Positions 19,161 through 28,380 of a stretch of DNA of 54,113 bases are shown here, piece by piece; the stretch's first letter is position 1, and each line of letters begins with the position of its first letter. The translations under genes were made by a program, and so were the position numbers. Under the pieces are notes generated by a model, which made no database searches, was not told the origin of the DNA, and saw nothing but the letters and a program-made list of their open reading frames with translations. Source of the stretch: Streptomyces ossamyceticus. Lineage in GTDB: Bacteria; Actinomycetota; Actinomycetes; Streptomycetales; Streptomycetaceae. The DNA lies in assembly GCF_001418475.1 (NCBI RefSeq), contig NZ_LIQX01000194.1:1-54113 (forward strand), read 5' to 3'.

Positions 19161-19791
19161 GCCGTCGCGTGAGCCGTCGTACGGTGCGTCACCGAAGCCG
19201 TCGTACACGCAGCCGCCGGTGTCGTCGTACGGGGCCTCGTACAGCCCGTACGGCGGCGACGACCAGGATGCCGGGGACGCGGCCGAGGACACGTACGAGG
19301 GCGGGCTGCGCAAGGTGGCCCGGCTGATCCTGCTGGATCCGCTGGACCGGATCCTCCTGCTGCACGGGCATGAACCGGACGATCCGTCGGACGACTGGTG
19401 GTTCACTCCCGGCGGTGGCGTCGAGGGCGCGGAGACCCTGGAGGAGGCCGCGCTGCGGGAGCTCGCCGAGGAGACCGGGATCACGGACGCCGAGCTGGGC
19501 CAGGTCCTCTGGCTGCGGAGGTGCTCCTTCCCCTTCGCCGGGCGCCGCTGGGACCAGGACGAGTGGTACTTCCTGGCCCGCACGGCCGTCGCACACCAGC
19601 CGCTGCCCGGTGCGGCGGGCCTGACCGAGCTGGAACGGCGCACCGTCGCGGGAGCACGCTGGTGGACGTGCGGGGAACTCACCCGCACGCATGAGACTGT
19701 GTACCCGACCAGACTCGCCGAACTGCTGCGCACGCTGCTCGACGAGGGTCCCCCGGCCCAGCCCGTGGTCCTCGAGACCGAAATTGTCTAG
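19150..19791 (+). CDS. Nudix hydrolase
   Basis: A 213-residue protein from GTG 19150, overlapping sipZ. After a Tyr/Ser/Pro-rich N-terminal segment of about 50 residues (SYGASPKPSYTQ) comes a Nudix domain with the complete Nudix box: GGGVEGAETLEEAALRELAE followed by ETG, matching G-x5-E-x7-REUxEExGU. Nudix enzymes hydrolyse nucleoside diphosphates linked to other groups. The substrate cannot be predicted. The gene follows the sip cluster in S. coelicolor as well. Confidence 0.9.
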   Translation: MSAEPSREPSYGASPKPSYTQPPVSSYGASYSPYGGDDQDAGDAAEDTYEGGLRKVARLILLDPLDRILLLHGHEPDDPSDDWWFTPGGGVEGAETLEEAALRELAEETGITDAELGQVLWLRRCSFPFAGRRWDQDEWYFLARTAVAHQPLPGAAGLTELERRTVAGARWWTCGELTRTHETVYPTRLAELLRTLLDEGPPAQPVVLETEIV

Positions 19792-19847
19792 AGGCGTGCG
19801 GGGCTGGCGCACAATGGTGGGATCGCACGGCTGAAGGGGAACATGCC

Positions 19848-20156
19848 ATGAGCGCCGAGGACCTCGAAAAGTACGAGACCGAGATGGAGCTGAAGCTCTA
19901 CCGGGAGTACCGCGATGTCGTCGGTCTGTTCAAATACGTGATCGAGACCGAGCGGCGCTTCTACCTCACCAACGACTACGAGATGCAGGTGCACTCAGTG
20001 CAGGGCGAGGTGTTCTTCGAGGTGTCCATGGCGGACGCCTGGGTGTGGGACATGTACCGCCCGGCCCGGTTCGTGAAGCAGGTGCGGGTGCTCACGTTCA
20101 AGGACGTGAACATCGAGGAGCTCAACAAGAGCGATCTGGAGCTGCCGGGCAGCTGA
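19848..20156 (+). CDS. DUF2469 family protein
   Basis: A 102-residue protein beginning [20 protein letters not shown], of the highly conserved actinobacterial DUF2469 family, always near yraN and rnhB/sip genes. No function is known. It is acidic with a Trp/Tyr-rich middle ([19 protein letters not shown]). ATG at 19848 with GAAGGGGAAC upstream. The preceding GGCGCACAATGG context is similar to that upstream of rpsP and could be its promoter. Confidence 0.95.
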   Translation: MSAEDLEKYETEMELKLYREYRDVVGLFKYVIETERRFYLTNDYEMQVHSVQGEVFFEVSMADAWVWDMYRPARFVKQVRVLTFKDVNIEELNKSDLELPGS

Positions 20157-20260
20157 GTCCGGGGTCGGCGTCGGGGCCTGGGTGTCGGGGTTGGGTGTCG
20201 GGGCCTTGGCCGGGCGTTGGGGTCGGGTGTCGCTGGGCGGCGGGCGCGGTTGTCATCCGT
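20157..20260 (+). repeat. G-rich tract with GTCGGGG iterations
   Basis: Directly after the DUF2469 gene, the + strand runs GTCCGGGGTCGG..GTCGGGG..GTCGGGG..GTCGGGG with many runs of three to four Gs over about 100 bases. It can form G-quadruplex-like structures in DNA or RNA, or reflect simple-sequence slippage. No gene fits this stretch. Confidence 0.5.
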
Positions 20261-20356
20261 GTGGGTGACGAGGTTGTCCACAATCGTCGGCTTGTCCACC
20301 AAGATCCAATAGCGGGCGGGGATGCCCTCAGTGTTGGCGCCGGAGGTGGTGCCGAC

Positions 20357-20722
20357 ATGGGCAACGCACGAGGAGCACTCGGCAGGTACGGCGAGGAGCT
20401 GGCAGCGCGGCGGCTGGCCGAGGCCGGGATGACGGTCCTGGAGCGCAACTGGCGCTGCGGCAGGACCGGCGAGATCGACATCGTGGCCAGGGACGGCGAC
20501 GCGCTGGTCGTCTGCGAGGTCAAGACCCGCAGGGCCGGCCCCTTCGAACATCCGATGGCGGCCGTCACGACCACCAAGGCGGAACGTCTGCGCGGCCTCG
20601 CCGAACGCTGGCTCCAGGAACACGGAGGGGCCCCACCGGGCGGCGTCCGCATCGACGTCGTGGGAGTCGTCCTGCCGCACCGCGGGGCACCCGTCGTGGA
20701 ACACGTGCGGGGGGTGGCCTGA
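20357..20722 (+). CDS. YraN family protein (UPF0102), endonuclease-like
   Basis: A 121-residue protein with the restriction-endonuclease-like core typical of YraN/UPF0102: [20 protein letters not shown], then [17 protein letters not shown] and VVCEVKTRR, i.e. the D...ExK active-site pattern. The ATG at 20357 is selected by homology. Its function in bacteria is unclear. It is coupled with the YifB gene (TGATG overlap), a conserved actinobacterial arrangement that links it to DNA uptake or recombination genes. Confidence 0.93.
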   Translation: MGNARGALGRYGEELAARRLAEAGMTVLERNWRCGRTGEIDIVARDGDALVVCEVKTRRAGPFEHPMAAVTTTKAERLRGLAERWLQEHGGAPPGGVRIDVVGVVLPHRGAPVVEHVRGVA

Positions 20723-22344
20723 TGGGATTCGCCCGCACCTGCTCCGTGGCCCTCGTGGGCGTGGAGGGCGTCGTCGTCGAGGTCCAGGCGGACCTCGAAC
20801 CGGGCGTGGCCGCGTTCACGCTGGTGGGACTGCCGGACAAGAGCCTGACAGAGAGCAAGGACCGGGTCAGGGCGGCGGTGGTGAATTCCGGCGCCGAGTG
20901 GCCCCAGAAGAAGCTGACGGTGGGACTCAGTCCCGCGTCGGTGCCCAAGGCCGGCAGCGGCTTCGACCTGGCGGTCGCCTGTGCGGTTCTGGGCGCCTCC
21001 GAGCGGATCGATCCCCGGGTGCTCTCCGACATCGTGATGATCGGTGAGCTGGGGCTCGACGGGAGGGTCCGCCCGGTGCGGGGCATCCTGCCCGCTGTCC
21101 TGGCCGCCGCGGAGGCCGGGTACGAACAAGTGGTCGTGCCGGAGTGCTCCGCCGCGGAGGCGTCCTTGGTGCCCGGGGTGTCAGTGCTCGGCGTTCGCAC
21201 CTTGCGGCAACTGATCGCCGTCCTCGCCGACGAGCCCGTACCCGACGAGGAGCCCGACGAGGGACGTCCGGATCCCCTGCTGGCGGGGCTGCGCATGCCG
21301 GGTACGGGCGCCGCCACCGGAATGCACACCACGGGCGCCGCCCAGCAGGACCAAGGCCACGACCTGGCCGATGTCGTCGGGCAACTCGCGGCGCGGACCG
21401 CGGTCGAGGTGGCGGCAGCGGGTGGGCACCACCTCTTCCTGGAAGGCCCACCGGGCGCAGGGAAGACGATGCTCGCGGAGCGGCTGCCGGCCATCCTGCC
21501 GGAACTGGGCCGGGAGGAGTCCTTGGAGGTCACGGCCGTCCACTCGATCGCCGGGCTGCTGCCGGTGGGGAAACCACTGGTCGATACGGCGCCCTACTGC
21601 GCGCCGCACCACTCGGCGACGATGCAGGCCCTCGTCGGGGGAGGTCAGGGCATCGCGAGGCCCGGCGCGGTGTCGTTGGCCCACCGTGGGGTGCTCTTCC
21701 TCGATGAGACTCCCGAGTTCAGCAGTCAGGCGCTTGACGCCCTGCGCCAGCCCTTGGAGGCGGGCCACGTCGTGATCGCGCGCAGTGCCGGGGTCGTCAG
21801 GTTCCCGGCGAAGTTCCTCATGGTGCTTGCCGCCAATCCATGCCCGTGCGGGCGTTTCTCCCGGACCGACGACCTGTGCGAGTGCCCGCCGGCCTCGATT
21901 CGGCGGTATCAGGCCCGGTTGTCCGGGCCGCTGCTGGACAGGGTCGATCTGCGTGTCGAGATCGACCGGGTCACCCGGTCCGAGCTCACCCAGCGAGGCG
22001 CCCGAGGCGAATCCACGGCGACAGTCGCGGCGCGGGTGCGCGCGGCCAGGGAACGCTCCGCACTGCGACTGACCGGCACGCCGTGGCGCACGAACAGCGA
22101 GATCCCCGGGCGGGAGCTGCGCAGCAGGTGGCACGCGGCGCCCGGCGCCATGGACGAGGCCGAGCGGAGCCTGGAGAGGGGCATGCTGACGGCGCGGGGA
22201 CTGGACCGGGTTCTGCGGGTCGCCTGGACGATCTCGGACCTCGTCGGCCACGAGCGTCCCGATGCGGCCGACGTCAACCTGGCTCTGCAACTGCGCACCG
22301 GCGTTCCGCGTGGAGTGCCCATGGCGATCGGAGCCCTGGTATGA
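20722..22344 (+). CDS. YifB/ComM family magnesium-chelatase-like ATPase
   Basis: A 540-residue AAA+ protein. N-terminal Lon-like domain (SVALVGVEGVVVEVQADLEP), then Walker A GPPGAGKTMLAERLP near residue 240, Walker B-like RGVLFLDETPEFSS, and C-terminal chelatase-like domain with a CPCG...CECPP cysteine cluster. ComM is a hexameric helicase that promotes branch migration during natural transformation in Gram-negative bacteria; a role in recombination is likely here but unproven. Starts on the last base of yraN. Confidence 0.95.
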   Translation: MGFARTCSVALVGVEGVVVEVQADLEPGVAAFTLVGLPDKSLTESKDRVRAAVVNSGAEWPQKKLTVGLSPASVPKAGSGFDLAVACAVLGASERIDPRVLSDIVMIGELGLDGRVRPVRGILPAVLAAAEAGYEQVVVPECSAAEASLVPGVSVLGVRTLRQLIAVLADEPVPDEEPDEGRPDPLLAGLRMPGTGAATGMHTTGAAQQDQGHDLADVVGQLAARTAVEVAAAGGHHLFLEGPPGAGKTMLAERLPAILPELGREESLEVTAVHSIAGLLPVGKPLVDTAPYCAPHHSATMQALVGGGQGIARPGAVSLAHRGVLFLDETPEFSSQALDALRQPLEAGHVVIARSAGVVRFPAKFLMVLAANPCPCGRFSRTDDLCECPPASIRRYQARLSGPLLDRVDLRVEIDRVTRSELTQRGARGESTATVAARVRAARERSALRLTGTPWRTNSEIPGRELRSRWHAAPGAMDEAERSLERGMLTARGLDRVLRVAWTISDLVGHERPDAADVNLALQLRTGVPRGVPMAIGALV

Positions 22345-22378
22345 AGCGGGAGCACCGCGACGCGCGGGTGGGTGGGCC

Positions 22379-23539
22379 GTGACCGGTGGCGGTGCCCCGG
22401 ACGCCGAGCGGGTCGATCGGGCCTTCCTGGCCCGTGTCATCGAACCCGGGGACGAGCTCGCCGGACGATGGCTGCGGGAACTGGGAGCCGAGGAGACCGC
22501 GCGGCGGCTTTCCGAGGGTGGTGGGCCGCTGCCGGGGGCGTCGGAGAAGCGGTGGGCGGGCCTGCGGTCCCGCGCCGCACGGGCCGACCCGGAAGAAGAC
22601 CTCGCACAGGCCCGAGCGGCCGGCGTCAGGTTTCTGGTGCCCGGGGACGCGGAGTGGCCCGGGCAGCTGGATGATCTGGGGGACGGGAGGCCGGTCGGGC
22701 TCTGGGTGCGGGGGACGGCCCATGCCCGGATGTGGGCCTTGCGGTCCGTGGCCGTCGTCGGGGCCAGGGCCTGCACGGAGTACGGGGCGCACATGGCGGC
22801 CGTACTGGGCGCAGGGCTGGCCGAGCGCGGCTGGGTGGTGGTGTCCGGCGGCGCCTACGGTGTCGACGGTGCCGCCCACCGGGGCGTGCTCGGGGCCGGC
22901 GGGGCCACCGTCGCCGTGCTGGCCTGCGGAGTGGACCGGCCGTATCCACGGGGCCATACCCAGTTGATCAACAGGATCGCCGAACAAGGGCTCGTGGTGG
23001 GGGAACTGCCGCCGGGGGAGCATCCCACCCAGAGTCGCTTCATCCTGCGGAACAGGGTGATCGCCGCCCTCACCAGAGGCACCGTGGTCGTCGAGGCGGC
23101 CCACCGCAGCGGCGCCCTCGTCACCGCGCGGGCCGCGCAGCGCCTGGGGCGGTTCACGATGGGCGTGCCCGGACCGGCGACCTCGGCGCTGTCGGCGGGG
23201 GTGCACGAGCTGCTGCGCGGCGACGCGGTGCTCGTGTCGGACGCCGCGGAGATCGTCGAGCTGGTCGGCGACATGGGCGAGCTGGCGCCCGCCAAGCGGG
23301 GCCCGGTCCTTCCGCGTGACCTGCTCGAACCCGGCGCGCGACAGGTGCTCGCCGCGCTGCCGGGGCGGGGCGCGGCGGCCGTCGACGCGGTCGCCAGGGG
23401 TGCCGGGACGACCGTGGACGACGCGGTCGGGAGACTGTACGAACTCCGCGCACTTGGTTACGTCGAACGACACGGCGACAGCTGGAAGTTGACACGCCAG
23501 GCGATGATCTCCGTTTCTTCGGATCGGAGGCCAAGTTGA
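22379..23539 (+). CDS. dprA: DNA processing protein DprA
   Basis: A 386-residue protein. The GTG at 22379 ([17 protein letters not shown]) is the only plausible start between the YifB stop and the conserved region. It has the Rossmann-like DNA-binding core ([69 protein letters not shown]) and a C-terminal winged helix ([20 protein letters not shown]). DprA loads RecA on incoming single-stranded DNA. Third gene of the yraN-yifB-dprA group. Confidence 0.95.
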   Translation: MTGGGAPDAERVDRAFLARVIEPGDELAGRWLRELGAEETARRLSEGGGPLPGASEKRWAGLRSRAARADPEEDLAQARAAGVRFLVPGDAEWPGQLDDLGDGRPVGLWVRGTAHARMWALRSVAVVGARACTEYGAHMAAVLGAGLAERGWVVVSGGAYGVDGAAHRGVLGAGGATVAVLACGVDRPYPRGHTQLINRIAEQGLVVGELPPGEHPTQSRFILRNRVIAALTRGTVVVEAAHRSGALVTARAAQRLGRFTMGVPGPATSALSAGVHELLRGDAVLVSDAAEIVELVGDMGELAPAKRGPVLPRDLLEPGARQVLAALPGRGAAAVDAVARGAGTTVDDAVGRLYELRALGYVERHGDSWKLTRQAMISVSSDRRPS

Positions 23540-23811
23540 CCGTGCGTGTTCGGCCGTCCGGGGGAACGCCGACAGCCTTGCGGTTTCCGGTAGTTGGGCC
23601 AGGCGCCTCCGTCACGCAGTGCGACCGGCGCGGCCTCCGGGTGCTCCCAGCGGAACGTATCTGCTTGCGGGTGATCCCTCGGCCTTCGCGCACTGCGACT
23701 CCCCAGTCACGCTACGCTCACGAGGATTCCGACTCAGACAGGCATCTCGACATCAGACCGACAGCTCACCCAGGCACCCCCAGTTCACGGCAGAACGGCA
23801 CAAGGCGACGA

Positions 23812-24648
23812 ATGCCCCAGCACACCTCCGGGTCTGACCGGGCGGCGGTACCGTCCGCCGCTCGCGGCACCGTGCGCCCGCCCGCCCCCTCGACACTCGA
23901 CGAGCTGTGGCGGACGTACAAGACGACGAACGACGAACGACTGCGCGAGCAGCTGATCCTCCACTACTCACCCCTGGTGAAGTACGTCGCGGGCCGGGTG
24001 AGCGTTGGCCTGCCGGCCAACGTCGAGCAGGCGGACTTCGTCTCCTCCGGGGTCTTCGGGCTCATCGACGCGATCGAGAAGTTCGACATCGATCGGGAGA
24101 TCAAGTTCGAGACGTACGCGATCACCCGGATCCGGGGCGCGATGATCGACGAACTGCGCGCGCTGGACTGGATCCCGCGCTCCGTGCGGCAGAAGGCGCG
24201 CAATGTGGAGCGGGCCTACGCCACCCTGGAGTCCCGCCTCAGACGCACCCCGTCCGAGGGGGAGGTCGCCGCCGAGATGGGTATCGCGGTCGACGAACTC
24301 CACTCCGTCTTCAGCCAGTTGTCGCTGGCCAACGTGGTGGCCCTGGAGGAGCTGCTGCACGTCGGGGGCGAGGGTGGTGACCGGCTGAGCCTGATGGACA
24401 CGCTGGAGGACACCGCCGCGGACAACCCGGTCGAGGTGGCGGAGGACCGGGAGCTGCGAAGGTTTCTGGCGCGGGCCATCAACACGCTGCCCGAGCGGGA
24501 GAAGACCGTTGTCACGCTGTACTACTACGAGGGGCTCACACTCGCCGAGATCGGCAACGTGCTCGGGGTGACGGAGAGCCGGGTGAGTCAGATCCACACG
24601 AAGTCGGTGCTCCAGCTGCGGGCCAAGCTGGCGAGTTTCGGCCGTTGA
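23812..24648 (+). CDS. whiG: RNA polymerase sigma factor WhiG
   Basis: A 278-residue sigma-70 family factor of the FliA/SigD type, required for aerial hyphae to commit to sporulation in Streptomyces. Start at ATG 23812 ([13 protein letters not shown]), matching known WhiG N-termini. Regions: sigma 2 ([60 protein letters not shown]), sigma 3, and sigma 4 ([38 protein letters not shown]). Upstream (23540-23811) no promoter is obvious to me. In S. coelicolor a block of genes lies between dprA and whiG; here they are adjacent. Confidence 0.98.
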   Translation: MPQHTSGSDRAAVPSAARGTVRPPAPSTLDELWRTYKTTNDERLREQLILHYSPLVKYVAGRVSVGLPANVEQADFVSSGVFGLIDAIEKFDIDREIKFETYAITRIRGAMIDELRALDWIPRSVRQKARNVERAYATLESRLRRTPSEGEVAAEMGIAVDELHSVFSQLSLANVVALEELLHVGGEGGDRLSLMDTLEDTAADNPVEVAEDRELRRFLARAINTLPEREKTVVTLYYYEGLTLAEIGNVLGVTESRVSQIHTKSVLQLRAKLASFGR

Positions 24649-24845
24649 ACCGACGGAGCTCCGGGGTGACGGGGTGACGGAGCGCCGGGGGTGCCGGGGC
24701 AGCGGGGGACCGGAAGATCGCGGCGGCGGAGGATCGGAAGAGCGGAGCGGTCGGGGCGGCAGGTGGGCCGGTCGAGGGTTGGAGCGGGCGGCCGGTCGGG
24801 GGAAGGCACTCCCGTGGGTGGCGGTCCGTCCGTAGAGTGGTTTAC
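24649..24845. other. G-rich intergenic region between whiG and TetR gene
   Basis: A 197-base stretch dominated by short G-rich repeats (GGGGTGACGGGGTGACGG, GCCGGGGGTGCCGGGG). It includes a TAGAGT hexamer at 24833-24838, seven bases before the GTG of the next gene, which would make that transcript leaderless. Confidence 0.45.
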
Positions 24846-25427
24846 GTGCCAAGGATTCGAGCGGCCTCCGTGGCCGAGCACCGGTCGATGCAGCGAGCCG
24901 CCCTGCTGGACGCGGCTCGGTCCCTGCTGTCCGAGGGTGGGACCGAGGCGTTGACGTTCCCGGCCCTCGCCGAGCGCACGGGGCTGGCGCGCTCGTCCGT
25001 CTATGAGTACTTCCGGTCCCGGGCCGCCGTGGTCGAGGAACTGTGCGAAGTCGACTTTCCTCTCTGGTCGGCGGAGGTCGAGGCGGCGATGGCGGCCGTC
25101 GACCGGCCCGAGGAGAAGGTCGAGGCCTACGTCCGCAAGCAGCTGGAGCTGGTCGGGGATCGGCGCCACCGGGCCGTGGTGGCGATCTCGGCGAGCGAGT
25201 TGGACGCGGGCGCCCGGGAGAAGATCCGCGCCGCGCACGGCGGGCTGATCGCGATGATCGTCGAGGCGCTGGCGGCGTTGGGGCAGGCGGAGCCCAGGCT
25301 GGCCGCGATGTTGCTCCAGGGTGTCGTGGACGCGGCTGTGCGGCGGATCGAGCTGGGGGCGGCGGAGGAACCGGCCGCCATCACCGACGCGGCGGTCGCG
25401 ATGGCTCTGCGGGGCGTCCGGGGCTGA
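24846..25427 (+). CDS. TetR family transcriptional regulator
   Basis: A 193-residue regulator from GTG 24846 (VPRIRAASVAEHRSMQRAA). The TetR_N helix-turn-helix is clear: ALLDAARSLLSEGGTEALTF, ALAERTGLARSSVYEYFRSR, near residues 19-65. The C-terminal ligand domain is alanine-rich and helical. It is conserved between whiG and rpsB in streptomycetes; its targets are unknown. The TAGAGT hexamer just upstream suggests a leaderless transcript, which supports this start over the GTG at 24837. Confidence 0.92.
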   Translation: MPRIRAASVAEHRSMQRAALLDAARSLLSEGGTEALTFPALAERTGLARSSVYEYFRSRAAVVEELCEVDFPLWSAEVEAAMAAVDRPEEKVEAYVRKQLELVGDRRHRAVVAISASELDAGAREKIRAAHGGLIAMIVEALAALGQAEPRLAAMLLQGVVDAAVRRIELGAAEEPAAITDAAVAMALRGVRG

Positions 25428-25893
25428 CCGCGTCGGCGCCCCGTTCGGGGCAGGCGGTGGGGTACCGCCCGGCACTGCGGCCCGGCGGCGATGGTGGGGC
25501 GTGACAGCTGGGGGCAGGGTGGGCGTTCGCTGGCTGGTCCCGCCGGCCTTCGGGGTGCGTGCGGAGCTGCCCGCCTGGAGGTCACGACGTGCGCTTGCTG
25601 AACCTGGCCCGGCCCGGTCTGGCCCAGCCCTGTCTGATCGACCCGGCCTGGCAGACCCGCCCTGCTAAGGGCCGCCCGGCCTTTCAGCCTTGCCCGGTCG
25701 AGCGCCACCTGGCCTGGCAGCCACGCCTGGCAGTGCCGCCCGGTTGGTCTGACCCGCCCTCCACGGCACCCCGGCGTGGCTAGTGGGCGAGTCGCTCCTC
25801 GGTGTCAGCGCGGCAACGTGCCGGCAGCCGTGCGGGGCTCGGTGGCGCTGGTGGTCCTGGCCCGCACCGGGGCGCCGGAAGCGGTGGGAGTCG
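25428..25893. other. Gene-free repetitive region between TetR gene and LytM gene
   Basis: A 466-base convergent gap. From about 25600 to 25760 it is made of variants of CCTGGCAG/CCCGCCC and GCCCGGCC, including GCCTGGCAG at several places. Open frames here on both strands are low-complexity and not protein-like. Nothing else identifiable. Confidence 0.5.
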
Positions 25894-26508
25894 TTACGTC
25901 GGTACCGGGAGCAGGCGGGAAGGGCCTCTGCGGAGTAGCCAGGGTGGGAGCAGGGACAAGGGGTTCAGGTAGGTGTCGGCTCTGCGGAGGCCCCAGTGGA
26001 GGCAGGCCGTGGGGCAGTGGGAGGGGGAGGCTTCCAGGGTGCCGAGGATGTCTCCCGGGACCACCTCGTCGCCCTTTCGTACGGACGCCCTGACTGGTTG
26101 ATAGGTGGTCCGGAGCGGAGGGTCGCCCGTGTTCTCCAGCTCGATCGAGATGACTCCGCGGCCTGCCACCCGGCCCGCGAAGGACACCACCCCCGGGGCG
26201 ACGGCCCGGACGGGCGAGCCGGCGGGGGCCGACAGGTCGACTCCTCGGTGGCCACGGGCGTAGGTGGTCGGTGGGGGCTCCCACGCCCGCACCACCAAGG
26301 GCCGCAGGCCCACCGGCCAAGCGCGGCCGATCGCCGGGACCGGGTCGACCGTGTCCACCCGGGTCGTCCCACCGGATGGGTCTGGTGGGGCGACCGGAGC
26401 CGCGTGCGGCGCCGACGTCCACGCCATGACCATGAGCACGGCCAACAGCCCCGCAGACACGGCCGACCGGCCCGACCCCCACGATGGGGTCGACCTCGTC
26501 CTCGGCAC
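25894..26508 (-). CDS. M23/LytM-type peptidase domain protein, secreted, with altered zinc motif
   Basis: A 204-residue protein from the GTG at 26508 (VPRTRSTPSWGSG), giving a signal sequence (VSAGLLAVLMVMAWTSAPHA) and one LytM domain. The first zinc motif is present (HRGVDLSAPAGSPVRAVAPG, HxxxD), but in the second, normally HxH, the first histidine is cysteine (CLHWGLRR). The domain could therefore be a degenerate, non-hydrolytic LytM that activates or scaffolds other wall enzymes, or use Cys as a ligand. A longer frame opens at 27117 but its first 200 residues are Arg/Gly/Trp-rich repeats unlike any signal peptide. The gene lies convergent with the TetR gene and divergent from rpsB. Confidence 0.8.
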   Translation of the reverse strand: MPRTRSTPSWGSGRSAVSAGLLAVLMVMAWTSAPHAAPVAPPDPSGGTTRVDTVDPVPAIGRAWPVGLRPLVVRAWEPPPTTYARGHRGVDLSAPAGSPVRAVAPGVVSFAGRVAGRGVISIELENTGDPPLRTTYQPVRASVRKGDEVVPGDILGTLEASPSHCPTACLHWGLRRADTYLNPLSLLPPWLLRRGPSRLLPVPT

Positions 26509-26616
26509 AGACCTACCGGCCGACGCCGACCTCCTCGCCGGCACTGGCGTGCTTGCCCGTGCGCACACGTCCGGCCCTACCGCCGTGCACAGCCGCCCGT
26601 TCCGCCTCGACCCGCG

Positions 26617-26664
26617 TGCCCGCACCAGCGCGCTTGCGCGTGGCCGCACCAGCGCGCTTGCGCG
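26617..26664. repeat. 24-bp tandem direct repeat
   Basis: CGCACCAGCGCGCTTGCGCG occurs at 26621-26640 and again at 26645-26664, a 24-base period, the linker bases differing at one position (TGCC/TGGC). The unit itself contains the inverted CGCGC/GCGCG. Confidence 0.85.
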
Positions 26665-26885
26665 CGCCCGCCGGCTCCGTCGACCTGGTCGGCCCGGTCC
26701 TCCTGACCGTCCTGGCCGGCTTTCGGGTTCAGACCAGCGGGTCCATCCCGGTCCCGTCCGGTCCGCCCTTCCCTGCCGAGGCGCCCGTACCGACCCGCCC
26801 GGCCGTGAGTACGTGTCCGGCGGTGCGAGCCACCCCAGCCGCCCCGGCGGCGCAAGCCACCTCGGCCACCAAGGCCACTTCAGCC

Positions 26886-26939
26886 GGCCCGTCCACACAA
26901 GCCGCCCAAGTCGGCCCGTCCGCACAAGCCGCCTCGTCC
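26886..26939. repeat. 27-bp imperfect tandem repeat
   Basis: Two adjacent 27-base units starting GGCCCGTCC(A/G)CACAAG, 26886-26912 and 26913-26939, diverging in their last six bases. Part of the wider repetitive stretch upstream of rpsB. Confidence 0.7.
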
Positions 26940-27112
26940 ACTTCAGCCACCCCGACCACCCCTCCCGGCTCGGACGCTCCCGGTGGGTTTCTCGGTCGAT
27001 TCGTTCCTCGGACATGCCTGAAGCGTCGCCCGAGTGGAGCGAAGGTGGCCGGGAACTGTGGAGTACTGGCCGGTTGTGGACATCGGCGTCACCCGGCGCC
27101 TCGTGGGTCCCG

Positions 27113-27118
27113 TACACT
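27113..27118 (+). promoter_or_regulatory. Candidate -10 element of rpsB
   Basis: TACACT in a GTCCCGTACACTTCTG context; transcription would start near 27125, giving a leader of about 165 bases before rpsB. No good -35 is visible. In other bacteria S2 regulates its own operon through the leader; that is only a possibility here. Confidence 0.35.
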
Positions 27119-27288
27119 TCTGAAGGCGATCCGGGTCACCGGGTCGACTTCGCACGCCCCGGTACGTGGCCCTCAGCGGTCCGTATCAGCGCCCCTCGGT
27201 CCTTAGCGGCAACGGCGCATCGCGGGCGTCAGGCGCGAATGCCGTCCGGTGTTCGCGGCACAACCGAGAAAAATCAAGGAGAACGGCC

Positions 27289-28200
27289 ATGGCCGTCGTC
27301 ACGATGCGGGAGCTGCTGGAGAGCGGCGTCCACTTCGGTCACCAGACCCGTCGCTGGAACCCGAAGATGAAGCGCTTCATCTTCACCGAGCGCAACGGCA
27401 TCTACATCATCGACCTGCTCCAGTCGCTGTCGTACATCGACCGCGCCTACGAGTTCGTCAAGGAGACCGTCGCCCACGGCGGCACGGTCATGTTCGTCGG
27501 CACGAAGAAGCAGGCGCAGGAGGCCATCGCCGAGCAGGCCACCCGCGTCGGCATGCCCTACGTCAACCAGCGCTGGCTGGGCGGCATGCTCACCAACTTC
27601 TCGACCGTCTACAAGCGTCTGCAGCGCCTCAAGGAGCTCGAGCAGATCGACTTCGAGGACGTCGCCGCGTCGGGTCTGACCAAGAAGGAGCTCCTGGTCC
27701 TCTCGCGTGAGAAGGCCAAGCTCGAGAAGACCCTCGGCGGTATCCGCGAGATGCAGAAGGTGCCCAGCGCCGTCTGGATCGTGGACACCAAGAAGGAGCA
27801 CATCGCGGTCGGCGAGGCCCGGAAGCTCAACATCCCGGTCGTCGCGATCCTCGACACCAACTGCGACCCCGACGAGGTCGACTACAAGATCCCGGGCAAC
27901 GACGACGCGATCCGCTCCGTCACCCTGCTCACCCGTGTGATCGCCGACGCCGTCGCCGAGGGCCTCATCAGCCGCTCGCGCGTCGCCACCGGCGACAAGG
28001 GCGAGAAGGCCGCGGGCGAGCCGCTCGCCGAGTGGGAGCGCGACCTGCTCGAGGGCGAGAAGAAGGCGGAGGAGGCTCCGGCCGCCGCCGAGGCTCCGGC
28101 TGCCACCGAGGCTCCGGCCGAGGCCCCCGCTGAGGCCCCCGCTGAGGCCGCTGCCGAGGCCCCGGCTGAGGCCCCGGCCGCCGAGGCCGAGCAGGCCTGA
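27289..28200 (+). CDS. rpsB: 30S ribosomal protein S2
   Basis: A 303-residue S2 protein ([50 protein letters not shown]). About 240 residues form the S2 fold; the remainder is a tail built of PAEA/AEAP repeats rich in Ala, Glu and Pro, longer than in most bacteria. ATG at 27289 with AAGGAGAAC seven bases before. It starts the rpsB-tsf-pyrH-frr-cdsA cluster. Confidence 0.98.
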   Translation: MAVVTMRELLESGVHFGHQTRRWNPKMKRFIFTERNGIYIIDLLQSLSYIDRAYEFVKETVAHGGTVMFVGTKKQAQEAIAEQATRVGMPYVNQRWLGGMLTNFSTVYKRLQRLKELEQIDFEDVAASGLTKKELLVLSREKAKLEKTLGGIREMQKVPSAVWIVDTKKEHIAVGEARKLNIPVVAILDTNCDPDEVDYKIPGNDDAIRSVTLLTRVIADAVAEGLISRSRVATGDKGEKAAGEPLAEWERDLLEGEKKAEEAPAAAEAPAATEAPAEAPAEAPAEAAAEAPAEAPAAEAEQA

Positions 28201-28223
28201 CCCGGTCAGCATCCGTCGTGTTG

Positions 28224-28260
28224 ACGGCGGGAGCGGTGACATGAACTCCGCTCCCGCCGT
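28224..28260 (+). terminator. Hairpin between rpsB and tsf
   Basis: A perfect 13-bp stem (ACGGCGGGAGCGG 28224-28236 with CCGCTCCCGCCGT 28248-28260) and an 11-base loop, 24 bases after the rpsB stop. It may terminate part of the rpsB transcripts and lower tsf expression relative to rpsB. Confidence 0.75.
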
Positions 28261-28380
28261 TCACCCGTAGGTCAGCGTCGTGTCGGAGATCTGCATCTGG
28301 ATGGGTACCGACATCCCGATGCGGATCCCGGACCGCGCGGATCTCCGATCTCCCAGACTTCGAGAAAGACTCACAGACTC

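Larger units (their letters stand above)
26509..27288. other. Gene-free repetitive region upstream of rpsB
   Basis: About 780 bases between divergent LytM and rpsB genes. From 26550 to 26990 it consists of imperfect short repeats; both strands have long open frames of skewed composition (Pro/Ala/Ser/Thr-rich on +, Arg/Gly/Trp-rich on -) with no recognisable domain. Two local tandem repeats are listed separately. The last 175 bases hold the rpsB promoter and leader. Confidence 0.5.

Noticed and set aside
26617..26664. Possible CRISPR-like repeat
   Set aside because: Only two copies with four-base linkers and no cas genes; a simple tandem duplication explains it.
26509..27117. N-terminal extension of the LytM protein to 407 residues
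   Set aside because: The added residues are repeat-derived and Arg/Trp-rich; the GTG at 26508 gives a normal signal sequence. Not fully excluded.
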